NCBI RefSeq assembly: GCF_017569205.1
Contig: NZ_CP071870.1
Location: forward strand, 1,302,001-1,366,000
Reading direction: 5' to 3'
DNA: 64,000 nucleotides
DNA from: Propioniciclava sp. MC1595
GTDB taxonomy: Bacteria > Actinomycetota > Actinomycetes > Propionibacteriales > Propionibacteriaceae
Within the stretch, counting starts at the first letter, position 1, and each line of letters begins with the position of its first letter. The translations under genes and the position numbers were made by a program. Below, one piece after another: positions 18,914 to 27,199 of the stretch. Under the pieces are notes generated by a model. That model worked only from the letters and a program-made list of their open reading frames with translations. It did no database searches and was not told where the DNA came from.

Positions 18914-21544
18914 ATGCTCGATTCGGATGTCCCGACCGGCGCTACCCCCGAGTCCGCCGACTCCGCCCCCGCGACACCGCCGCGCCGCCGCCGGCGCGCC
19001 GCGAGCCGCCCGGCCGGCCCGCCCAAGGAGATAGCGCCCACCCCGGCGCCCGCCGAGATCGCACCGCCCGCCGCCGAGCCCGAGTCCGTCGAGGCCGAGT
19101 GGGCCGAGGTCGCCGGCGAGCCCGTCGCGGAGGCCACCCCGCTCGAGGAGGAGGCCGTCGCCGACACCGACGACGCCGTCGAGGAGGAGGCTCCCGTCGA
19201 GGACGCCGCCGCCGAGGCCGTGGAGGGTGACGAGCCCGCCGAGGAGGCCGAGGAGCCGGCCGTCGACGAGTCCGTCGAGCTCCAGCCGGAACCTGAGCCC
19301 GAGCCGGCCCCCGCCCCCCGCCGCCGCACGTCCCGCCGCCGCACGCGGGCGACGCAGCCCGAGCCCCAGCCCGAGGCGGACGCCGAGGGCGCCGACCCCG
19401 TTGCCGAGGGCCTGGCCCAGCTGAGCGCCGAGCACCAGCACGACGCCACCGCCGACGCCATCGACCCCGACGACGTCTCCGCCGCCCTCCAGGACCTGGC
19501 CGCCGCGATCAGCGGCGACGCCGGTGACGAGGAGGCCGCCGACGAGGCCGAGGACGGCGACGACTCAGACTCCGACGACTCCACCGACGCCGAGGGCGCC
19601 GACGACGGCGACGACTCCGACGACTCCGACGACGCGGCCCCGCGCCGCCGCCGGCGCCGCCGTGGTGGCCGCCGCCGCCGTCGGGGCTCCGACTCCGAGG
19701 ACGGCGACGACTCCGACGCCGACGACTCGGGCGACGACCAGGCCGAGGGCTCGGCGTCCGAGGACGACGACAGCGACGCCGACGACGAGAACGGTGAGGG
19801 CGAGGAGGCGACGCCCAGCAGCGGCCGCCGCCGCCGTCGCCGCCGCCGCCGCGGTGAGGACACCGGGACCGAGGGCGCCGAGGACGGCGTCGACGTCGTG
19901 GTGAAGGTGCGCGAGCCGCGCGCCAGCCGCAGCCGTGGCGGGTCCGAGAGCGCCGCCGACCAGATCACCGGCATCGAGGGCTCCACCCGCATGGAGGCCA
20001 AGCGCCAGCGCCGCCGCGAGGGGCGCGCCGCCGGCCGCCGCCGGGCTCCGATCCTGTCCGAGGCCGAGTTCCTGGCCCGCCGCGAGTCGGTCGACCGGCA
20101 GATGCTGATCCGCCAGGCCGACGACTACACGCAGATCGCGGTGATGGAGGACGGCGTCCTCGTCGAGCACTACGTCGACCGCGCCAGCTCCGCCTCGCTG
20201 ATCGGCAACGTGTACCTGGGCCGCGTGCAGAACGTGCTGCCCAGCATGGAGGCCGCGTTCATCGACATCGGCCGCGGCCGCAACGCCGTGCTGTACGCCG
20301 GCGAGGTCGACTGGGAGACGTTCGGCGTGACCGGCGACGACCGCAAGGTCGAGAAAGTCCTGAAGTCGGGGCAGGCGATCCTGGTGCAGGTCACCAAGGA
20401 CCCGATCGGCGCCAAGGGGGCGCGCCTGACCGCGAACATCTCGATCCCCGGCCGCTACGTGGTCTACTGCCCGGGCGGCCAGCTGTCCGGCATCTCCCGC
20501 AAGCTGCCCGAGAACGAGCGCAACCGCCTCAAGGGCATCCTCGACGAGGCCGTCGGCGACGACGCCTCGGTGATCGTCCGCACCGCCGCCGAGGGCGCCT
20601 CGCAGGAGGAGCTCGAGCGCGACGTCAGCCGCCTCAAGGCGCAGTGGGAGGTCATCGAGAAGAAGGTCAAGCAGGGCTCCGCCCCGCAGCAGCTCTACAC
20701 CGAGCCCGACCTGACCGTCCGCATCGTGCGTGACCTGTTCACCGAGGACTTCACCAAGCTCATCGTCGACGGCAACGGCGAGGGCGAGGACGCCTGGGAC
20801 ACCATGGAGGCCTACGTCACCCACGTGGCGCCGCACCTGGCCGAGCGACTGCGCCGCTGGGACCGCGCGAGCGAGGGCGACATCTTCGAGAAGTTCCGCG
20901 TCCACGAGCAGGTGGCCAAGGCACTCGAGCGCAAGGTGCACCTGCCCTCGGGCGGGTCGCTGATCATCGACCGCACCGAGGCCATGACCGTCATCGACGT
21001 CAACACCGGCAAGTTCACCGGCACGCAGGGCAACCTCGAGGCGACGGTCACGTCGAACAACCTCGAGGCGGCCGAGGAGATCGTCCGCCAGCTGCGCCTG
21101 CGCGACATCGGCGGCATCATCGTCATCGACTTCATCGACATGGTGCTGCCCGCCAACCGCGAACTGCTGCTGCGCCGCCTCGTCGAGTGCCTGGGCCGCG
21201 ACCGCACCCGCCACCAGGTGGCCGAGGTCACGTCGCTGGGCCTGGTCCAGATGACGCGCAAGCGGATCGGCACCGGCCTCGCCGAGGCGTTCACCGTCCA
21301 GTGCGAGACCTGCAAGGGCCGCGGCTACCACACCCACGAGGCCCCGGTCGCCGACCAGGCGCCGGCCGACGGTGGCGACCGTGACCCGAACGGACGCCGT
21401 GGCGCCCGGTCGCGCGGAGGCCGGTCGCGGGGCGGTCGCTCCGAGTCCTCGCCGTCGTCCCCGGCCGAGGCGCCCGCCGAGCCCGCGGCCCACGCCGAGG
21501 CCCCGGGCGAGCAGGTCGACACCGCGGGTCCCGCGGGGTCCTGA
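18914..21544 (+). CDS. rne: Ribonuclease E/G with long charged N-terminal extension
   Basis: 876 aa endoribonuclease that starts mRNA decay and processes rRNA/tRNA precursors. Catalytic part at ~395-825: S1 domain with IAVMEDGVLVEHYVDR and GNVYLGRVQNVLPSMEAAFIDIG, the Mg-binding Asp in MTVIDVNTGKFTG (near 693) and IIVIDFIDMV (near 736), and the zinc-link CxxC in QCETCKGRGYH (near 797). Residues ~1-370 are disordered: acidic Asp/Glu/Ser blocks alternate with two Arg runs, as in other actinobacterial RNase E proteins, where such tails carry RNA and protein contacts. A short Arg/Gly-rich tail ends the protein. ATG 18914 follows GAGGAGAG. Confidence 0.93.
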   Translation: MLDSDVPTGATPESADSAPATPPRRRRRAASRPAGPPKEIAPTPAPAEIAPPAAEPESVEAEWAEVAGEPVAEATPLEEEAVADTDDAVEEEAPVEDAAAEAVEGDEPAEEAEEPAVDESVELQPEPEPEPAPAPRRRTSRRRTRATQPEPQPEADAEGADPVAEGLAQLSAEHQHDATADAIDPDDVSAALQDLAAAISGDAGDEEAADEAEDGDDSDSDDSTDAEGADDGDDSDDSDDAAPRRRRRRRGGRRRRRGSDSEDGDDSDADDSGDDQAEGSASEDDDSDADDENGEGEEATPSSGRRRRRRRRRGEDTGTEGAEDGVDVVVKVREPRASRSRGGSESAADQITGIEGSTRMEAKRQRRREGRAAGRRRAPILSEAEFLARRESVDRQMLIRQADDYTQIAVMEDGVLVEHYVDRASSASLIGNVYLGRVQNVLPSMEAAFIDIGRGRNAVLYAGEVDWETFGVTGDDRKVEKVLKSGQAILVQVTKDPIGAKGARLTANISIPGRYVVYCPGGQLSGISRKLPENERNRLKGILDEAVGDDASVIVRTAAEGASQEELERDVSRLKAQWEVIEKKVKQGSAPQQLYTEPDLTVRIVRDLFTEDFTKLIVDGNGEGEDAWDTMEAYVTHVAPHLAERLRRWDRASEGDIFEKFRVHEQVAKALERKVHLPSGGSLIIDRTEAMTVIDVNTGKFTGTQGNLEATVTSNNLEAAEEIVRQLRLRDIGGIIVIDFIDMVLPANRELLLRRLVECLGRDRTRHQVAEVTSLGLVQMTRKRIGTGLAEAFTVQCETCKGRGYHTHEAPVADQAPADGGDRDPNGRRGARSRGGRSRGGRSESSPSSPAEAPAEPAAHAEAPGEQVDTAGPAGS
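19508..19865. repeat. Low-complexity coding repeat in rne (acidic and Arg blocks)
   Basis: GACGACTCC-like units and CGCCGC runs alternate, encoding Asp/Ser/Glu-rich stretches broken by two poly-Arg blocks (about 19640-19690 and 19825-19853). The repetition is imperfect, so it is a compositional repeat inside the gene and not a tandem array. Confidence 0.6.
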
Positions 21545-21570
21545 CGCGTTGACGTGGGCGTCGGCCCGGC

Positions 21571-22026
21571 TCAGGCCGGGTCGGCGTCCAGCGCCGCCCG
21601 GAGGGCGTCTGCCGACGGGTTGACCAGCACCCGGTCGCCGACGAGCGCGGTGGGGGTGAGCTCGTTGCCGTCGTTGTGCGTGCGCACCGCGGCGTTGGCC
21701 TCGGGGTCGGCCCACACGTTGACCCAGGTGACGCGCGGGTCGTCGCCGACCGCGCGGAGGAGGAGCTCGCAGAAGGCGCAGCCGGGCTTCCAGAGCACCA
21801 CGGCGTGGCCGGGCGCCACCCGCCCCCGCGCCTGCGACCACGGGGTGTGGCGTCCGGTGCGCAGCTGGGGCAGGACCAGCGCGGCCCCGAGGGCGAGCAC
21901 CAACCCGGCCACGACGAGCCCGCGGACCGGGTCCTCCCGCCCGAAGAGCGACCCCGCGGTGACCGCCGCGAGGACCACCACCCCGGCCGTCGTGACCAGG
22001 GTGCGGGTGCGCTCCGGGCCGGCCAT
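21571..22026 (-). CDS. Membrane-anchored mycoredoxin/glutaredoxin-like protein
   Basis: 151 aa. Two N-terminal hydrophobic segments (TLVTTAGVVVLAAVTAGSLF; GLVVAGLVLALGAALVL) precede a thioredoxin-fold domain: VVLWKPGCAFCELLLRAV with a CxxC redox centre and the later LTPTALVGDRVLVNPS, which matches the cis-Pro and NPS segments of mycoredoxins. Such proteins reduce mixed disulfides with mycothiol; here the domain would lie at the membrane surface. The ATG at 22026 shares a base with the TGA of the upstream DUF445 gene, so the two are coupled. An in-frame GTG one codon upstream is possible. Confidence 0.78.
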   Translation of the reverse strand: MAGPERTRTLVTTAGVVVLAAVTAGSLFGREDPVRGLVVAGLVLALGAALVLPQLRTGRHTPWSQARGRVAPGHAVVLWKPGCAFCELLLRAVGDDPRVTWVNVWADPEANAAVRTHNDGNELTPTALVGDRVLVNPSADALRAALDADPA

Positions 22027-23273
22027 CACAGGACGAGCTGGCTGACCGTGTGGATCACGAGGCCGGCGAGGGCACCCACCACGGTGCCGTTGATGCGGAT
22101 GAACTGCAGGTCGCGGCCCACGTAGAGCTCGATGCGCTTGCTGGCGTCGCGGCCGTCCCAGCGCTGGATCGTGTGGCTGATCACCGAGCTGAGCTCGTGG
22201 CCGTAGGTGGTGACGAGCCAGGCGGCGGCGTCCGAGGCGGTGGAGTCGACGCGGTCGGCCATGGCCGGGTCGTTCTCGAGGGCCTCACCCAGCTCCTGGA
22301 CGCCGCGGACCGCCCGCGCGTGCAGGTCGGAGTCGGCGTCGTCGAGGGCCGACTCGAGGCTGCGGCGCACGCTGGCCCACAGCGACACGACGGTCTGGCC
22401 GATCTGCGGGTGCGTGAGCAAGCGGGTCTTGAGCGCCTCGAACCGGGCCTGCACCGACGGGTCGGCCTGCAGGTCACCGGCGATGCGGAGCAGCAGGTCG
22501 TCCAGCCCCTTGCGGGCCGTGTGCTCGGGGTCGTCGCGCACCGCGGAGACCCAGTCGAGGGCCTGCCAGTACAGCGCCGAGACCACCCGCTGGTTGACGA
22601 AGTGGGGCGACCACCGGGGCGCCCGCTCGTGCAGGATCGCGGTGAAGGCCTTCGGGTTCTTGGTCAGCCAGGTGTGCACCTCGCGCAGCACCAGGTCGAC
22701 GAAGCCCTTGTGCGCGCGGTCGGCGACGATGCTGTCGAGCAGGGCGCCGGTCACCTGCGAGACGGGCTCGCGGTCGAGGCGGGGGAGCACCACGTCGACG
22801 GCCAGGGTGCGCACGTCGTCGTCCTTGATCCGGCCGAGCAGCGCCCGGGCGACCCGGACGCCCTCGCCCACGACCCGGCGGGCGTGGGCCTCGTCGCGCA
22901 GCCAGCGCCCACCGCGGCGGGCGAGGCCGGCGTCGGCGATGCGCTCGCGGACGACCTCCTCGGTGAGGAAGTTGGAGGCGAAGAAGGACTGCAACGAGCC
23001 GGCCAGCTCGTCCTTCTTGCGGGGGATGATCGCGGTGTGCGGGATGGGGATCCCCAACGGGTGGCGGAACAGCGCGGTCACGGCGAACCAGTCCGCCAGG
23101 GCGCCGACCATGGCCGCCTCGGACATCGTGTTCACGTAGCCCCACACGCCGCTGTGGTCGAGCCGGAGGGTGGCGAGGTAGACCACCGCGGCGAACACGA
23201 GCAGGGACAGGGCGATCGCCTTCATCCGCCGCAGGCGGGCCAGGCGGACCTCGTCGCCGGCGGTCAGGGACAT
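22026..23273 (-). CDS. DUF445 family membrane protein
   Basis: 415 aa. N-terminal helix (AIALSLLVFAAVVYLATLRL), then VNTMSEAAMVGALADWFAVTALFRHPLGIPIPHTAIIPRKKDELAGSLQSF in pieces matching the DUF445 core, and a C-terminal helix (FIRINGTVVGALAGLVIHTV). The long middle is amphipathic and helical. Function unknown. ATG 23273 is preferred over the GTG at 23282 because GAGGAG lies 8 nt before it. It overlaps the redox gene by one base and is divergent from the PIG-L gene. Confidence 0.85.
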   Translation of the reverse strand: MSLTAGDEVRLARLRRMKAIALSLLVFAAVVYLATLRLDHSGVWGYVNTMSEAAMVGALADWFAVTALFRHPLGIPIPHTAIIPRKKDELAGSLQSFFASNFLTEEVVRERIADAGLARRGGRWLRDEAHARRVVGEGVRVARALLGRIKDDDVRTLAVDVVLPRLDREPVSQVTGALLDSIVADRAHKGFVDLVLREVHTWLTKNPKAFTAILHERAPRWSPHFVNQRVVSALYWQALDWVSAVRDDPEHTARKGLDDLLLRIAGDLQADPSVQARFEALKTRLLTHPQIGQTVVSLWASVRRSLESALDDADSDLHARAVRGVQELGEALENDPAMADRVDSTASDAAAWLVTTYGHELSSVISHTIQRWDGRDASKRIELYVGRDLQFIRINGTVVGALAGLVIHTVSQLVL

Positions 23274-23325
23274 CAACTGCACTCCTCAAGGTTGCCACGC
23301 CCGCGTTCTGGCACCATGGACCACC

Positions 23326-24111
23326 GTGTCCACCATCGTGTTCGTCCACGCCCACCCCGACGACGAGGCCAGCCAGACGTCGGGCAGCATGACCCGCCTG
23401 TCCGCCGAGGGCCACCGCGTCGTCGTGGTGTACGGCACGGGCGGCGACCACGGCACGATCCCCGACGGCCACGACGGCGACCTCGCCGAGCTGCGCCGCG
23501 CCGAGGCCGCGGCGTCCGCCGAGGTGACCGGCGCCCAGCGCCTGGTCTGGCTCGACCACCTCGACTCCGGCATGACGGGCTGGGACACCAACGGCCACCC
23601 CGACGCCTTCATGAACGCTGACGTCGCCACGGTGGCGCGCACGATCGCCGACGTCCTCGACGAGGAGGACGCCGACGTCGTCGTCGGCTACGACTGGCAC
23701 GGCGGCTACGGCCACCCCGACCACATCCAGGTGCACCGGGTGGTGCGGCAGGCCGCGGAGCTGGCCGCTCGGCGTCCGCGGTACCTCGAGGTGACCATGA
23801 ACCGGGACGCCGCGCGTCGCCTGTTCGCGCTGGCCGTCGAGGCGGGCATGGAGGGGGACTGGGACGTCGACGCGCCCCTGGACGACGGCAACCCGCTGGG
23901 GACGCCCGAGGCGGAGCTGCACTGGGCCGTGGACGTCACGCCGTGGCTGGACGCCAAGCGCGCGGCCCTCGCCGCGCACGCCTCCCAGCCGGACGCCGCG
24001 GGCATGCTCGCGATGCCGGAGCAGGGCTTCGCGGCGATGATGGGCTGGGAGCACTACATCGAGCCCGGCCGCCCCGACGGGATGGTCGTGGGGTGGCCCT
24101 TCGCCGGATGA
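23326..24111 (+). CDS. PIG-L/LmbE family deacetylase, Mca/MshB-like
   Basis: 261 aa zinc-dependent N-acetylglucosaminyl deacetylase fold. The zinc site AHPDDE lies at residues 9-14 and the second ligand motif GYGHPDHIQVHR near 130. The family includes MshB (mycothiol synthesis) and Mca (mycothiol-conjugate amidase); length and the C-terminal MGWEHYI favour this actinobacterial group, but which reaction is not certain. GTG 23326 is the only good start before the first beta strand. A 7-bp inverted repeat (24107-24113 / 24118-24124) spans the stop codon and may end the transcript. Confidence 0.82.
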   Translation: MSTIVFVHAHPDDEASQTSGSMTRLSAEGHRVVVVYGTGGDHGTIPDGHDGDLAELRRAEAAASAEVTGAQRLVWLDHLDSGMTGWDTNGHPDAFMNADVATVARTIADVLDEEDADVVVGYDWHGGYGHPDHIQVHRVVRQAAELAARRPRYLEVTMNRDAARRLFALAVEAGMEGDWDVDAPLDDGNPLGTPEAELHWAVDVTPWLDAKRAALAAHASQPDAAGMLAMPEQGFAAMMGWEHYIEPGRPDGMVVGWPFAG

Positions 24112-24124
24112 GAAACCTCTCATC
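24107..24124 (+). terminator. Hairpin overlapping the PIG-L stop codon
   Basis: GATGAGA pairs with TCTCATC around AACC, followed by TT. It contains the TGA stop. The stem is A/T-rich for this genome and the T-tail short, so termination is plausible but weak. Confidence 0.35.
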
Positions 24125-24190
24125 TTCCCGTCAACGGATGCTCATGGTGGGCCGGTTGACTGGGGCGAGATCAAGGAGAGGTGTGTCGGC

Positions 24191-24628
24191 GTGCGCAACA
24201 AGGTGACGGTCATCGCGGTGACGGCGCTGCTCGCGAGCAGCGCTGCGATCGGCGCGACGGTGGGGATCCTGGGCGCCTCGCCCGACCACCAGCGCGAACT
24301 GGGTGCCGCGATCGTGGTCGGCGCCCGGTCGGGCGCGACGCACCCTCCCGCGACCGCGACCGAGACCGCGACCGAGGCCGGCGCCGTCGACACCGCCGGC
24401 CAGCAGCCCGAGGGTGACGGCCTGGTCGCCCCCGGCGCCTCGTGGTCGGTCGCCCTCGACGAGGTCGTGGCCCAGCGCGAGGCCGAGGCCGAGGCCGCCC
24501 GGATCGCCGGCGAGCGGGCTGCCGCCGAGCGCGCGAAGGTCACCGCGGTCAAGAAGGTCGTGCAGAAGCCCGTGTACGGCGACGATGACGATGACGAGTG
24601 GGACGACGACGACGAGTGGGACGACTGA
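24191..24628 (+). CDS. Small exported protein with acidic Asp/Trp tail
   Basis: 145 aa, not recognised. An N-terminal signal-like helix (VTVIAVTALLASSAAIGATVGIL) is followed by a Thr/Ala linker, a charged helix (~95-125, EAEAEAARIAGERAAAERAK) and a tail made of Asp/Glu blocks broken by Trp (DDDDDEWDDDDEWDD). Such a tail could bind calcium or basic surfaces, but that is a guess. GTG 24191 has an excellent AAGGAGAGG 9 nt upstream. It is not obviously in an operon: a hairpin follows it. Confidence 0.7.
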   Translation: MRNKVTVIAVTALLASSAAIGATVGILGASPDHQRELGAAIVVGARSGATHPPATATETATEAGAVDTAGQQPEGDGLVAPGASWSVALDEVVAQREAEAEAARIAGERAAAERAKVTAVKKVVQKPVYGDDDDDEWDDDDEWDD

Positions 24629-24648
24629 GTCCCTCCCGCCCCCGCTGA

Positions 24649-24666
24649 GGCCCCGTCTCCGGGGCC
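24649..24666 (+). terminator. Hairpin after the small acidic protein gene
   Basis: GGCCCCG (24649-24655) pairs perfectly with CGGGGCC (24660-24666) around TCTC, 20 nt after the stop. There is no T-run, as is common for terminators in such GC-rich genomes. Confidence 0.5.
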
Positions 24667-24808
24667 GGGGCCGAGGATCAGGCGCCACCGGATGCTGCCG
24701 CGCCCCTGGGGGGCGGGTGCGTTCGAGGTGGGCATGTCCGTCATCGTGCCAGACCCCACCCTGCAGGCCGGTGAGACGACCATGAGAACAGATGAGAGGA
24801 TGTGGCCC

Positions 24809-25459
24809 GTGACGAGCAGCGACACCCGCGAGGTGGCCACCCCCGACGGTCCCGGCCTCCTGCACGTGGCCGCACCCGACCAGGTGCGCGGCGTCCTGTT
24901 GCTCGGCGGCGGGCACTCCGGCCAGGTGCGCACCGTCGACCTGGACGCCGTGGCGGCCAAGCTGCCCGGCCACGGCTGGGCGGTCGTCACCTACGAGTTG
25001 CCCTGGCGCGTGGCGGGCCGCAAGGTCGGCCCCCGCCCGCCGGCGTCAGACCCCGCCTGGCTGTGCGGGGTGGAGGCGGTCCGCGCGACCTGGCCCGGCG
25101 TCCCGGTGGTCACGGGCGGCCGCTCGGCCGGCGCCCGCATCGCCTGCCGCACGTGGGACGCCGACCTGGCCGGCGTCGTCGCGCTCAGCTTCCCGCTGCA
25201 CCCGCCCGGCAAGCCCGCGCAGTCGCGGCTGGGGGAGCTGGCGCCGGTCGGCGTCCCCGTGCTGCTGGTCTCGGGCGCGCGCGACCCGTTCGGCTCGCCG
25301 GCCGAGCTCGAACAGGCGCTGGCCGAGCCCCAGGCGGGGCCGCGCGAGCTCGTCGTGGTGGCGGGCGCCACCCACTCCTTCCGGCGGCCCGCGGGCGCGC
25401 GCGTGGCGGCGGCGGTCGCCGAGTTCGTCGGGCGGCTCGCCGCAGACCGCTCGGTTTGA
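24809..25459 (+). CDS. Alpha/beta hydrolase, KANL3/Tex30-like
   Basis: 216 aa. Catalytic triad candidates: nucleophile Ser in GGRSAGARIACR (GxSxG), Asp in SGARDPFGS and His in AGATHSF near the C-terminus; N-terminal REVATPDGPG and the oxyanion strand GVLLLGGGHSG fit the KANL3/Tex30-like hydrolase family. Substrate unknown. Three in-frame starts exist (ATG 24782, ATG 24800, GTG 24809). GTG 24809 is chosen because AGAGGA lies 8 nt upstream and family proteins begin just before REVxTPxGP. The stop codon lies inside the -35 box of the rplU promoter. Confidence 0.75.
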   Translation: MTSSDTREVATPDGPGLLHVAAPDQVRGVLLLGGGHSGQVRTVDLDAVAAKLPGHGWAVVTYELPWRVAGRKVGPRPPASDPAWLCGVEAVRATWPGVPVVTGGRSAGARIACRTWDADLAGVVALSFPLHPPGKPAQSRLGELAPVGVPVLLVSGARDPFGSPAELEQALAEPQAGPRELVVVAGATHSFRRPAGARVAAAVAEFVGRLAADRSV

Positions 25460-25484
25460 CCCTCGTGGTGGCGGGACGTATTCT
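25456..25484 (+). promoter_or_regulatory. Promoter of rplU-rpmA
   Basis: TTGACC (25456-25461), 17-nt spacer, TATTCT (25479-25484). This is the closest match to the housekeeping sigma consensus in the window. The -35 overlaps the stop codon of the preceding hydrolase. Predicted start near 25491 gives a leader of about 114 nt. Confidence 0.8.
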
Positions 25485-25490
25485 TGATCC

Positions 25491-25604
25491 CCGGTGCCCG
25501 TGCGGGCGTGCGTCCATGCGTCGCCTCCGGCACCGCGTGAATGCGAGGCGCTCGACGCCTCGTTGTTCGACACAGACGATTTGATTCAGGAAAGCAGGTC
25601 AGGC
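25491..25604 (+). promoter_or_regulatory. Structured leader of rplU (candidate ribosomal-protein leader)
   Basis: CGGTGCC (25492-25498) can pair with GGCACCG (25529-25535), and CGAGGCG (25544-25550) pairs perfectly with CGCCTCG (25556-25562) around CTCGA, followed by TTGTT. L21 leaders that bind ribosomal protein are known in Firmicutes; this one is not a recognised member and its role is inferred. Confidence 0.5.
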
Positions 25605-25916
25605 GTGTACGCGATCGTGCGCAGCGGCGGACGCCAGCACAAGGTGGCTGTCGGTGATGTCCTCACCGTCGACAAGATCACCGACGCTGAGGTGGGCTCC
25701 ACCGTCAACCTCACCCCGCTCATGCTGGTGGACGGCGACGCCATCACCACCGACGCGGGCAAGCTGGAGAAGGTGTCCGTGACGGCCGAGATCGTGGCCG
25801 AGCACAAGGGCCCGAAGATCCGCATCCTCAAGTACAAGAACAAGACCGGGTACAAGAAGCGCATGGGTCACCGTCAGCGCTACACCCGCGTCAAGATCAC
25901 CGGCATCGAGAGCTGA
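25605..25916 (+). CDS. rplU: 50S ribosomal protein L21
   Basis: 103 aa, standard length. [18 protein letters not shown] at the start, then [21 protein letters not shown], the conserved basic C-terminal loop that contacts 23S rRNA. The start is GTG 25605; the frame remains open for 37 codons upstream but those residues are not homologous. AGCAGG lies upstream as ribosome-binding site. rpmA follows 13 bp later, as in most bacteria. Confidence 0.96.
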   Translation: MYAIVRSGGRQHKVAVGDVLTVDKITDAEVGSTVNLTPLMLVDGDAITTDAGKLEKVSVTAEIVAEHKGPKIRILKYKNKTGYKKRMGHRQRYTRVKITGIES

Positions 25917-25929
25917 AGGGGTTCACGAC

Positions 25930-26187
25930 ATGGCACACAAGAAGGGCGCATCCAGCTCGCGCAACGGTCGTGACTCGAACGCGCAGCGCCTCGGCGTGAA
26001 GCGCTTCGGCGGCCAGGAGGTCAACGCCGGCGAGATCCTCGTCCGCCAGCGTGGCACCAAGTTCCACCCGGGCGACAACGTCGGCCGCGGCAAGGACGAC
26101 ACCCTGTTCGCCCTCAAGGAGGGCACCGTCGAGTTCGGTGAGCGTCGCGGTCGCAAGATCGTGAGCATCGCGCAGGCGGATGCCTGA
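25930..26187 (+). CDS. rpmA: 50S ribosomal protein L27
   Basis: 85 aa. [28 protein letters not shown] is diagnostic; the N-terminal tail reaches the peptidyl-transferase centre and starts directly with AHKKG, with no cleaved leader as in Firmicutes. [15 protein letters not shown]-type segment present as [24 protein letters not shown] precedes the ATG. A strong hairpin with a T-tail (26202-26231) ends the L21-L27 unit. Confidence 0.96.
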   Translation: MAHKKGASSSRNGRDSNAQRLGVKRFGGQEVNAGEILVRQRGTKFHPGDNVGRGKDDTLFALKEGTVEFGERRGRKIVSIAQADA

Positions 26188-26201
26188 GCAAGCACGTGAC
26201 G

Positions 26202-26231
26202 ACGGGGGTGGCCTGATGGCCGCCCCCGTTT
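26202..26231 (+). terminator. Rho-independent terminator after rpmA
   Basis: ACGGGGGTGGCC (26202-26213) pairs with GGCCGCCCCCGT (26218-26229) with one G-U pair, loop TGAT, then TTT. It is the best intrinsic terminator on the plus strand here. The ATG chosen for the next gene lies in its loop and right arm. Confidence 0.8.
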
Positions 26232-27190
26232 CGCATGCACGCACCCTCGGACGCCGCGGGCTGCTGCTGGGTGCCGCTGCCGCGGTCGGGGCCGGCTGCG
26301 CCCGACCGCCGGCCGCGGAGCCTTCCGACCTCGCGACCACGGGTTCCGCGGCGAGCACCCCTGCAGCGACGCCGAGCACCGCCCCGACCCCGGCCCCCAG
26401 CCCGTCGGCCAGCCCGAGCCCGACGGCCGGGCCGGCCACGGCGTCCCGTACCCTGCCCTCGCGCGCGGAGATCGTGTCGCGGTACGCGGGGCGCGCGGCG
26501 TCCGAGTGGGGCTGGGAGGTTGACGGCGTGGTCAACCGCCTCGGTGACCAGAACAGCCCCGCCCCCGACGCCGACGGCGTGGCCCTCACGCTGGACGCGT
26601 GCGGCGGCGGCACCGCCGGGTCGGGCTACGACGAGGCCCTGATCGAGACGCTGCGCCGCCACGAGGTGGCCGCCACCCTGTACCTGAACGCCCGCTGGAT
26701 CGCCGCGAACCCCGCCCTGGCGGCCGAGCTGGCCGCCGACCCACTGTTCGTGCTGGCCAGCCACGGGACGCGCCACGTGCCGCTCTCGGTGGCCGGGCGC
26801 AGCGCCTACGGCATCGCCGGGACCGCCGACGTCGGCGAGGTGTACGACGAGGTCACGGCGGGGTTCGACTGGTTCGTCGAGAACACCGGGGCGCTGCCCG
26901 CCACGATGCGCCCGGGCACCGCACACTGCGACGAGGTGGCCGCGGCCATCGCCATCGACCTCGGGGCGCCCATCGCGGGGCTGAGCGTCAACCTCGACGA
27001 CGGCGCCACCCTCGGTCCGGCGGGCGTCGCCCAGCGGCTGGCCAGGGCCCGGGCCGGGGACATCGTGCTGGGCCACTTCAACCGCCCGGCCGGCGGGACG
27101 GCCGAGGGCGTGGCGCAGGCGCTGCCCCGCCTGCTGGACGCCGGGACGAGGTTCGTCGGACTCGGCACGCGGGGGCCGAAGGCGCCCTAG
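26216..27190 (+). CDS. Polysaccharide deacetylase-like exported protein (NodB fold)
   Basis: 324 aa. The N-terminus RTLGRRGLLLGAAAAVGAGC has a twin-Arg export motif and a Cys that might be lipidated, although the lipobox (VGAGC) is not ideal. A Pro/Ser/Thr linker (~35-85) leads to a NodB-like domain: TLDACGGG in place of TFDD (Asp ~127), SHGTRH with the metal His pair (~183 and 187), MRPGTAHCDEV in place of RPP, and GDIVLGHFNRP near the end. These changes are typical of divergent actinobacterial members; the substrate is unknown. The ATG 26216 lies in the rpmA terminator; ATG 26180, overlapping rpmA by 8 bp, is the alternative. Confidence 0.72.
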   Translation: MAAPVSHARTLGRRGLLLGAAAAVGAGCARPPAAEPSDLATTGSAASTPAATPSTAPTPAPSPSASPSPTAGPATASRTLPSRAEIVSRYAGRAASEWGWEVDGVVNRLGDQNSPAPDADGVALTLDACGGGTAGSGYDEALIETLRRHEVAATLYLNARWIAANPALAAELAADPLFVLASHGTRHVPLSVAGRSAYGIAGTADVGEVYDEVTAGFDWFVENTGALPATMRPGTAHCDEVAAAIAIDLGAPIAGLSVNLDDGATLGPAGVAQRLARARAGDIVLGHFNRPAGGTAEGVAQALPRLLDAGTRFVGLGTRGPKAP

Positions 27191-27199
27191 GCTTCCGGC

